A stretch of 64,000 nt of DNA. It comes from Bolinopsis microptera. Its lineage: Eukaryota > Ctenophora > Tentaculata > Lobata > Bolinopsidae. Below the pieces are notes generated by a model. It was not told where the DNA came from and made no database searches. It worked only from the letters and a program-made list of their open reading frames with translations. Both the position numbers and the translations under genes were made by a program. Below are positions 55,245 to 64,000 of the stretch, piece after piece (the stretch's first letter is position 1; each line of letters begins with the position of its first letter). The stretch lies in the NCBI RefSeq assembly GCF_026151205.1, contig NC_087082.1:2880001-2944000 (forward strand), in the 5' to 3' direction.

Positions 55245-56805
55245 TAATTGATTAATTGGGCATATAGATTAGGGGGGGGGGGATTAACTACCTACCCCAA
55301 TTCAAGCACTCAGTAGCTAGCGTCAAAAAATTCTGTAGAATGAAACAGTTCTTTAAATAACAAGATTATAACGTTAGAATACAGACAAATTAAATGAAAC
55401 ATCATCACAAATAAACATTATAACAATTACAACAATCACGATTAAAAGAGTATCAAAAAATCAAGTTTTGGTAAAATAAACAATTATTTTTTCAAAGATT
55501 GCAAATGAACGCAAATAGTTATATTCACACGATATCCACCGATAAGCTTTTATTTAAGACGAAAAGTCTCCAAGTTTAGTTGTAAATTTTTAATTTAGAA
55601 TTTTAGCTTGATTTCAATTGTAAAATGCAAAACATTAATGAGGAAAGTATCAAGAACCTTCCCAATTTATCCATTTCAATCAATAATCATTTAGAAAAAT
55701 TCTTAACTTGAAGCTTTTAAGAAGATCTTCAATATTACATTTTTATCATTCGTGATCCCAAAAGGTATATCACTTACAGTTACACAAACATGCGGCTCTC
55801 TTCTTCAAAATGTAGCAAAACAAGTTAGGAGAATCACTAAATATTTCATGTTTTTGAAGATTCGGAAGAATTGTCATTTGTCACGTAAAACCTCGGAGGT
55901 TCCGAACCTCTAGAACTTCTAGTAGCTAAAAATGGTAATCACACTAGATTTTAAATGTTTCTAGTTAGACCATTTCTTACATAAAACACGTGTTCGTACA
56001 TGAAGTCAGAACTAAAAGGAGAATCCGCGGACGCTGAGTGCCCAAAGAATTTCTCAACGGAATAATATTGTACTTTAGACTTTTTTCAGTGAAACTAGAA
56101 TTGTCGCCAATTTTGGCCCCACCCTTTACAGGGGTTTAATAATTATCCGTTTTATCCTGAAGGATGTATTCGTTTACAGCATAGGACAATTTTCTACAAT
56201 CTTCGGGAAAAAATTCTGATCATTATTAAACCCCGGAAAAGGGCGTGGCTTATTGTGAGTTATTTTTAGTGACCCAAAATTAACTCTTAATTACCGGCTA
56301 ACTCTTACAGCCGTATAAAATCAATACAAAACTCGGATGATGTACGAATTTTAAAGAGAAAATTCAACTAAGTTTGGTTTTTCGAAGTTCATTTCTTCAT
56401 CTCCGACGAATTTTAATGTTCTGATCTTAAATCATCAGAAGATTGTCAATGTTAATCCTCTTGTCCTATCAAGGTCTTTGATAAAGGTTACCCTTAATTT
56501 TACACATGGCCTCTATGTGACGCAAGTTTAATTTCAGTTTACGTTCGTCCGTAAACCGCATTGCCATTGTATTTGTAATGAGGTCTGACTGTATTTCAAG
56601 AATCAAAGTATGCATCAACCGTCAGACGATCGCTGCCCGGTCAATTCAAAACATTATATGTCAGTCGCTCGCCACAACTAACACAGAGCTTAGATAAAAA
56701 AATATTTGTCCATGGTAATAACTTTCGCGATCATCGGTCATAAAGCCGCTTTGATATTTGATGAGAAAGGTTGTGGCGGGTTTGTGTCAATCTGCTCTTG
56801 ATTGT
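55245..56805. other. Intergenic, no gene
   Basis: A poly-G run lies at about 55273-55283, and there is a weak resemblance to repeat R2 near 56050 (tttctcaacggaata). No supported frame or RNA gene. Confidence 0.45.
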
Positions 56806-56990
56806 TGTAAAGGACAACCTCTATCTTCCACTAAATCCTTCAACTCGTCTGAGACGTTTATTTTGGGTAGCAGGTACCGCAGTTAAAACAAAGTTGTTGT
56901 GAAGGACACCCTCCATCTTCCACTAAATCGTTCAACTCGTCTGAGACGTTTATCTCGGGTAGCAGGTTCCGTAGTTAAAACAAAGTTGTT
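56806..56990. repeat. Tandem duplication, 92-bp period
   Basis: aaggacaacctctatcttcc, then ttcaactcgtctgagacgtt and gttaaaacaaagttgttgtg, repeats once with about ten differences (second copy from about 56901). Confidence 0.85.
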
Positions 56991-57486
56991 GTGAACGCTC
57001 TCCAGTGCAACTTCCCGCAACTAGCTAACTCTTTCTAAATCCCGCGGAGTTGCATTCTTCAAGATGTTATAAATACTCGACCTGAAATAACCGGCAGTCA
57101 GATATATGCATCGTAACGGCAAACTGTGACTTGCGACAACTGGTGAAGTTGTAAGTTGTTGACCTGTCACTTCATGAACGTCAAATTTTATTCCAATCCC
57201 ATCCGCCAATATGGCAGTTCTAGCGAATGCATTGTGCAATCGATCTCAAATCGAGAATAAATTGAGTACCTATAGGTCAATTTAAGAGGACAAACAGCTG
57301 ACTAACGTATCATTGATTAGATTCTATAAGGTCAAATCTATTATTCATTACATCCTGTTACGCAAGAGTCAACTCAGACCACCCATTTGTTTCTAGCAAT
57401 TCGGCCCTACAATTGTATTTAACCGACACAGCAATCTCCGCTATACAGTTAACACGTTCTGCACAGGTCTGTGTCTGGTAACATAG
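56991..57486. other. Intergenic, no gene
   Basis: A 72-codon minus-strand frame at 57021-57239 has no recognisable domain and no splice partners, so I do not call it. Confidence 0.4.
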
Positions 57487-58219
57487 TTTAGATTTAACGA
57501 CGACGAACTCCAAACAGTACGACACGTTTGCCTCCAGAACGGCTTCCCTCCTCACCGCATCACCACCATCATGGACGAAGTACAACGGAAATTCACCAAC
57601 CCCTCTCGCCACCAATCCCTAGCCTCATTCAACCGACAGACCCGTGAACATGCCCTTAGTGTTTCTCTTCCTTTCCATCCCTCCCTATCCAAACCCATCT
57701 CCAAGATACTCGGACAACACGACATCAAAGTCACCCACTCCTCTGCTACCTCCCTCCGCAACCTCCTCACCAAAACGAAGACCACACCCCCCCCCCCCCC
57801 CTACTCACCTCACCCCCAACACCATCTACGAAATTTCCTGCTCACAGTGCCCCTCCAAATACGCCGGACAGACCTACAGACCCTTGGTCCACCGCATGAA
57901 AGAACACGAACGATGTTACAGACTCAACAACGCCATCGACGAATCCACAGACAGAATCAAATCAGCCCCTGCACATCATGCCCTGACCACCGGCCACACC
58001 ATCTCCTGGAACAACATCGAAGTCCTCAAATCCCTCACCTCACGCACCCAACTAGACCTCACAGAACACGCAGCTATACAAATACGACAACCAGCTATGA
58101 ACAGAACAGACCGCGCACCCAAATGTAGTTCCCTCTGGGACCCCATTCTTCCTAAAATTGCCAAATCCTTAAAGTCCAGACCATCTGGCATTTCCTTCTC
58201 AACCTCAACAGAAGACTAA
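57487..58219 (+). pseudogene. Penelope-like element remnant: RT tail and GIY-YIG endonuclease
   Basis: The first frame (57487 to about 57786) carries the RT C-terminus (DDELQTVRHVCLQNGFPPHR, KPISKILGQHDI, SLRNLLTKTK). A C-homopolymer at about 57787-57800 shifts the frame. The second (about 57807-58219) has TIYEISCSQCPSKYAGQTYR, then PLVHRMKEHER, HHALTTGHTISW and LDLTEHAAIQIRQP, ending STED and a stop. CxxCxxxYAGQTxRxxxxRxxEH is the GIY-YIG nuclease of canonical Penelope-like elements. The RT palm is missing. It sits just beyond the 3' end of the GPCR gene and reads towards it. It is more GC-rich than its surroundings, as if recently arrived from a different base composition. Confidence 0.87.
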
Positions 58220-58479
58220 ATTTTTATTGACATTGTACTGTAATTTTCACTTTCCCACCCACACCTCCCCCACCCTCCATCCCTGACACCACTCAATCAC
58301 ATATAAGCATTGTCCACCACATCACATTCAGCTGACGACGATTAACACATGTTTATTGAAAGCTTCTACAAGTTAAATCATCGTATCTCTTATATGTTTT
58401 TAACCCAACTCCACTCAGGTTAGATTTAACCTGTTTAACGCTGCATCTGATCATACTGGCTGCTAACCACTGACCATTA

Positions 58480-61400
58480 TTAGAAAATGAGTGTGCGGAA
58501 GTAAACGTTAAATACTACACTCCTAAAACTAATTACAAAAGTTGCGATTCGAACAAATCTAACCTTATAAGAGGGTTCATAAGCCCGAAGACGATAGGAT
58601 TGATAGCTGAATTGCCCACAAATATCCAATGCACTACTTGATGCATCCTGTCGCTTATAGATAAGCTCACCCCGCTCCAGCCCAGGATACCTGAGGACAC
58701 ACATTGTTAGTGTTAAAAATCTCTCTCGCGAGGACTGGAAACTGCCAGGGACTTGTTACTTTGAAACCCAGATCCTTGACTCAAAGGGCATTGAAAATTC
58801 CCTGGCATCTAAACATTGCATAAATAACTCTAAGCGATTTCAAGATATTCATTGGTTTACCTGAAATGTTTCAAAACATCAACCTATGAATAATTTAAGT
58901 TTAACCCAATTCCATCCAAAAAACTTCAATATAAAGATGGTGGCTACCTATGATGAGGATAGGCATTACAGAGACTACGGAAGCTGTGACTATAAGGAAG
59001 ATTGAGATAGTCACACGTAGCATCATCCACATCCGTTTCTGGGACTTGCGGTTTGGGGTTGCTATCATGGCGCTGGCTCTCCTTCCTACCAGCTGCATTG
59101 ATGGTTTCTCTGAGGAATAAAACATTGTTAGAATAATGTGAGGAGAATAGTATGATTAAGTACTGGGTGGGCCAGCTAAGTTACTACATAAATAACTAAT
59201 TCTGGTCAGAATTGCACACATGTTTTAGGGGTTACAGATTTGGCTCCAACTTATCTTTTCAGGAAGTTTCGTATACTCTTTTTTATCACTCCCTATTTTT
59301 CTCTAATACTCCAACTTTAAGGGAATATAAATATGGGAGTAACTTAAATTTCCAGAAAATTGATCATCTAATTACTACGAAGCATGTATAGAGTGGAAAT
59401 TTCGGCCTCAGTGATTTTCTTGCGACAGAGCTTCGATATTAAATGTCGAAATAATGGTAATATTATTGAATTGAGGAGGTTGGGATAAGTAGCAGACAAG
59501 TTAACCTTTTATTAACTTATGTTATTCTATTCAAAATTACACAAACCCTTCAGGGAATAACGATATAGGAGTAACTTTGATTCCCAGAAAGTCAATCATT
59601 TTACTACGAAGTATTATAAAGTGAACATATATTTCTGTGACATTTATGCAACAGAGTTTGAACCTCCCATATTAGATGTCGGAATATTGGTAATATTAGT
59701 GAATTTCTGTGGCTGGGATAAGTATAGCAGACATGAATGACAGTTTTTAATAAGGTCAAATGTCATGAGTCGTGACGATGAAGCGTCATTCGGTAATTTG
59801 CTCGCCCAAGGAGTTACTTAAGTGCTTTAACGTTTCTCACTCAGGATGAAATTGGAAGATATACAGGATTGATCATATATGTTACTAGCTTTGACGAAAA
59901 CTCATTAATTTGGCGATAAACTTCTCAGCTTCTCAGCTTTTCAGCTGGTTTAATTTATGATGGTGTTCTGCAAATGAAGGCTTTCCTGATGTTCCGATAT
60001 TACAATAATACTCTAAACCAGGTAAGACGATAACTAGTATCAAGATTGGTTACGCCCATGTCAACTCTGCTACAGCAAGTCTATAAATACAGTCTTTAAC
60101 ATAACTATTTAGTGTCAAAATCGGGTTACTGGATGATGCTCATACAATCTAATGTATCGCGTAGAGCTCAAGATTTTCGTAAAATATCATTTATAGAACA
60201 GTTTTAATATTGTAAATCAGATGATAACATAACAGGCTAAACCAATAACAGCAAAAACATTTAAAGTTGAACCAAAGAATTAAACCTTAAAATCTGCAAT
60301 AAAAAACCAATAACAGCAAAAACATTTAAAGTTGAACCTTAAAATCTGCAATAAAAACTTGTTACCTTTGCTATTGTTAGAAACTCCATTGGACAGCTCT
60401 TTTGAGGCTATGTGATTCTGCATTATAATGGTACTATTTGAAGCCAGCGTAGTACTGAGGGGAGAATACATTAGTTATAATAAATAATATATTGGAAATA
60501 CGTTAGTTATAGTTAATAACATATTAGTAATGGTAACGCCTAGTTGTAATTTATTGTGTACTGCATTAGCTATTAATGAATGAGATCAAATCGCCTTTAT
60601 ACACACGGGGTGTAACCCTATTTGAAACCATCCGTAGGATGCAATTTTGTTAGTTATTTTACTTGTTTACTACATATGCCTGGCTTTTGACGGCTTTGGA
60701 AAGTTTTTACTTTTTTACCAAATTTTGAGTTTATATTTGAAGAAATTTACTGCAAAGGTCTAATAAAACCCGTCTTATCTGGAAAATCTCGTTAGGGAAA
60801 TTGTTTGGTGGTCACATGACACGACAGTCAAGCAACCACTAGCCAGGGAGTTTATGAGGTTTCGCAAAGTGCACAAAAACCGCGGAATGGCTTATAAAAT
60901 TAGATTAATTTGATTTGTAGCAGTACAGGGAACCTTCTCGCCAAAACTTTTAGGTGACCTTATACCTGAATTAATACAACACTTTGCTTGAAATTATTTA
61001 TTGTTTGGACATGTGATCACACAAACAGGGTACATTGGAGAGGTCTCATACATCGGAATAAGGAGTTACTGTGTGGTGCAGGCCACTTCAACTACTAGGA
61101 GGAGACCCTTTCAAGTACAAGTAGTAAGTAGTAAAAGTATGTAAGTGAATATTGATCACAACTGTGGTCCAATGTAAGCCCTCTCGAAACCAGCGATTGG
61201 AAATGCGATGTGTAAGTATAACACTTTCTCGGGCAAGAGTTAATGTTTGTGACTAAAAGTGTCGATATTTCAGGCAAAAATCAAAAAATAAATATTATAT
61301 GAAATGAAACCTGAAAATACAGTAGTAGCAGGAAATGATGATGAGAAGAGGTAGGGGGAAAGTAAAAATGAAAAAGTAGAGGAAGTACCATTTGTGAGGC

Positions 61401-63838
61401 GTCCAATCTGCATCCGGCTGGAAATAAATATTTACCATAAAGATTTTGTAACATAAGCCGATCCTAAGAATAGCTATAACGACTACGATCCAGATCTTAA
61501 AAAGTCTCCTTATATTGGCCAATCACATAAAAAATCAGTCACATAAAGGCCAGTAAGATTAAAACATCTTCCAATCATAAATATACTAATTAGATTAGTT
61601 AAATAACTAACTAAATATAGAAAATTTACTTACCACGATACCACAGTTGAAGCTCGAGTCTGAGTACCCAAACCTGGACCAGCCGAGGAGAGGTGGGACT
61701 GCCGCTACCATGGCAACCATCCAAATCAAGACAAGAAGTGCCTTTACTCTTGATTTGGAGATTATATCCCTGTATCTTCCCTGGAGAAGAACTGATTATT
61801 ATAGGGTAGGTCTCTGGAGTCTGGAGCTGTCATTTTACATGTTGCATTTGTAATAATTACTCGAAATTGAGTAATCTAAAAACAGTAAAATACCACGCTA
61901 TCAATATGATATTGATCTCAAACTAATAAATGATAACCAGAGAAAGAGGACCATATCATTTGAAGAAGTAAGGTTCTTACCGAGTGACAGATGAGGATAT
62001 ATCGGTCGACACTGGAGGCAGCCAGGGTCCACATTCTTGCTGTTAAGAGCAGGTTATCGAGAAAAGCACTGAAGTTACACGTTACTATGTACAATGGTGA
62101 GTCACTCCCAGCAAAATTGAATATCTGAGAGGTAACGTCGATAAATATCGTGTTTTATTGACTGCTGTGGCTTACTAATACCTTTAAGGGGGCATACACC
62201 AAAACAGTGGTTTGTGCCGTCCAACCCAAATGACCTCATAGGCAGTTCAGTGACCCTCTAGCGCACCGTTTCCACACAAAAAAATATTTTGAGAATACCC
62301 ATTACCCATTTTTGTAATCGAGCATTTCCTGGTTAGAGTGGCATTTTCGGAAAAACACAATTGGTTTCATGGAGAGGCTATAAGTTAATCATTTCTTGAA
62401 AACAATTTCATTCAGAAAACAATTTCATGTCAAGCATCAAAACAATCCGATCTTCCCTGACTGACTTTTTGGTAAAAATAAGCCTGAAAAGGACAATTTC
62501 AGCTTTTTGACTTTAAAAATTCATAAAAACGCAGCCTTTTTAGATACGATATCAAGATTTTACACACACCTTGAAATAGATGTGAATAGACGACGAGCAA
62601 ATTTTCAACCCGATGCCGCAAGAAATGAGTTGGACAGGTTTGGTGTATGCCCCCTTAATACTAATAGTAATACATAAATATATTAATTAGGTTGTTTAAA
62701 GACTAGTGTCTAAATTTTGGGTAATTTTGAGTAATTTTGGCATGTACATATTTTTGTAATTTCTAACATCAAGTGAATTGGAAGTGGAACACATTTTAGC
62801 TTTTTAAAAACTGTAATTTCTTGTCTGGTCCTTTTGGGTTGCATCGCTTATTATCTGACCAAATTGGGGCATATTTTGTGTAATAACGAATTTTGTGTAA
62901 TAACGAATCGTGGCAGTTACGAAAGAGCTGACAGCAGAATCAGGTTGCTGTTTAGCTAACTTAAACCTCATTACAACTTATCTGCTTATTTATTCATAAA
63001 ATCAAGAATCGAACTTTCAAATTTAGACAGGAGTCTTGAAACACCTCGTACATATACAATATATGTATGACTATATATTGGGGAACTCACTTTGATTATT
63101 TCAACTGTGAAGATTTTGAGATGCGAAAATGTTGACCGTCTAAACATTGAACTGTTTCAGTCAAATAATCACGGTAAACAAAGTATAATTTGGTTTATTT
63201 TACAGGAAACCTTTCTATGTCCATTAAAGTTCACATTAAAACAATTTAACTTTTTGCTGATAAGGTATCCGATACTCATTTTGTCATTTTGGAGTTTGTA
63301 CTAGTAGGCATCGGGTTAAATTCAGTGAACAATTATGATGACAAAAAATATAAAAGTAAACCTACCCAATCTTGATGCATCATGGAGGAAAAGGTGACTG
63401 ACATAGTCCAGGCGCCCACACAGAGGTCGGCGAAGGCAAGGTTCCGAACGAACTTGTTGCTCCGATTGTTGAGCGATCTGTCCCGAAACAGTGCAGTCAG
63501 TATCAGTGTATTACCTGCAGTGAGTGGGGTGGATTAACAAGCAGCAAGCTGGTCAATTTCGGTCAATATTGCAAGTAAATCGTACGTTAAGTTCCCATAT
63601 TATCAAATATCTATTTTAATGACTATATTGCATCTAGAGACCTTATCTACTTGACATGATGTAATCATTGATATACCTTATCGGACATTATTAACAACAA
63701 TCGAAGTAATAGTAATAAAGTAATAGTAAGCAATGAGTTGTAACTTATAGGTTGTATTTAGTCACCTGAAACCGAGAGAATGCAGAATATGCACATCAAT
63801 GCTGCTAGAAGCTTCGTCCACCAGTCAAGTCCCACCAT
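58480..63838 (-). CDS. Class A (rhodopsin-like) GPCR, amine-receptor-like, nine exons, 346 aa
   Basis: Exons in coding order: 63838-63766, 63514-63366, 62124-61981, 61780-61634, 61417-61311, 60454-60366, 59109-58948, 58690-58564 and 58522-58480. All junctions are GT-AG, phases match, and 1041 bases close at TAA 58480. An in-frame TAG precedes the ATG. TM1 ends SVSGNTLIL. TM2 is NKFVRNLAFADLCVG. TM3 carries Cys3.25, Asp3.32 (FSAFLDNLLL) and DRY (SSVDRYILIC). ECL2 has FNCGIV. TM5 is PHKWYFLYFFIFTFP. ICL3 and its flank span exons 6-7. TM6 is MMLRVTISIFLIVTASVVSV with Pro6.50. TM7 has HWIFVGNSAINPIVF. The tail is short (RSVVFNVYFRTLIF). Asp3.32 suggests a biogenic-amine-type pocket, but Trp6.48 is Val and Tyr7.43 is Val, so the ligand is uncertain. 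No TM7 retinal lysine, so not an opsin. Confidence 0.92.
59300..59745. repeat. Diverged tandem duplication in GPCR intron 6 (~232-bp period)
   Basis: gggagtaact, tactacgaag, gcgacagagcttcgatatta and gggataagtagcagacaag occur in the same order at 59333-59500 and 59570-59735 with many substitutions. Confidence 0.6.
60241..60357. repeat. Short tandem duplication in GPCR intron 6
   Basis: accaataacagcaaaaacat followed by ttaaagttgaacc and ccttaaaatctgcaataaaa is repeated at a spacing of about 66 bp, just after the ICL3 exon in transcription order. Confidence 0.75.
62188..62654. mobile_element. piggyBac-type MITE in GPCR intron 2
   Basis: The element starts GGGGGCATACACCAAAAC and ends gtttggtgtatgccccc, with TTAA directly outside both ends (62184-62187 and 62655-62658). 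TTAA duplications with G-rich short TIRs are the mark of piggyBac-like elements. 467 bp, no coding frame. Confidence 0.8.
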
Positions 63839-64000
63839 CACTACGATTCTTATCTAGTGATAAAAGTCTTGTGATTAAATTGATAATCAGATAACAAATA
63901 GGTATTTCTAGACTGTTTAGTGTTTACTGATACATCAAAATAAAATGTTTATTCGATTTTTTAAAACATCGAAGGCCAATGGGAACAATTTATATTTCAA
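63839..64000. other. GPCR 5' flank
   Basis: Short AT-rich stretch upstream of the GPCR start. It presumably holds the 5' UTR, but no motif is assigned. Confidence 0.4.

Noticed and set aside
57021-57239. 72-codon minus-strand ORF as an extra GPCR exon or small gene
   Set aside because: The GPCR closes perfectly at 58480, and this frame has no matching splice sites or domain.
58480-63838. Opsin identity for the GPCR
   Set aside because: The TM7 position that would hold the retinal-binding lysine is Val, and the remaining motifs are generic class A.

Overview
This is animal nuclear DNA. It holds multi-exon genes with GT-AG introns (a class A GPCR and a BTB-BACK protein), the first coding exon of the retromer gene VPS35, and a dense, nested collection of metazoan transposons: non-LTR retrotransposons, Penelope-like elements, a Ty1/copia fragment, and TIR elements of hAT, piggyBac and pogo type. 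The DNA is AT-rich with medium-sized introns. A marine invertebrate, perhaps cnidarian-grade, is my guess, but the sequence does not fix the species.

Layout. 1-116 (minus): start of VPS35. About 165-11,822 (minus): a tandem array of an intronless BTB-domain gene. One copy is intact (7244-9046), two carry one frameshift each (1955-3786 and 9876-11754), and one is reduced to a C-terminal scrap (5434-5585). The spacers have since received a hAT MITE, a LINE ORF1 fragment, a TA-flanked TIR element and a truncated LINE. 12.4-13.7 kb: truncated LINE 'A'. 15.5-23.5 kb: LINE 'B', split by a 4.3 kb inverted-repeat insertion with a 13-bp target duplication. That insertion carries a Penelope GIY-YIG domain bracketed by inverted repeats. 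23.9-25.7 kb: copia 3' LTR and RNase H fragment. 26.2-31.6 kb: a LINE 'C' with two uninterrupted ORFs, inserted into a short repeated module. 31.6-36.3 kb: repeat-derived DNA with a clean 149-bp hAT MITE. 36.3-41.8 kb: LINE 'D', whose reverse transcriptase is broken by eight near-identical 405-bp tandem units.

43.06-48.19 kb (plus): a complete nine-exon BTB-BACK gene (503 aa, BTBD17-like) whose introns hold a 9-bp minisatellite, a 62-nt near-perfect palindrome and a small TIR element. 48.3-57.4 kb: mostly non-coding, with an inverted ~200-bp repeat array, a second CCTTACTCGGG element, a dispersed-repeat copy and a pogo/Tigger-type element with a decayed transposase. 57.5-58.2 kb: a Penelope RT/GIY-YIG remnant. 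58.48-63.84 kb (minus): a complete nine-exon class A GPCR (346 aa, Asp3.32 present, NPxxF in TM7), with a TTAA-flanked piggyBac-like MITE in intron 2.

The three host genes show no obvious functional link. Exon structures were built by hand from reading frame, splice dinucleotides and phase. They close perfectly in frame, but no transcript or database was consulted.
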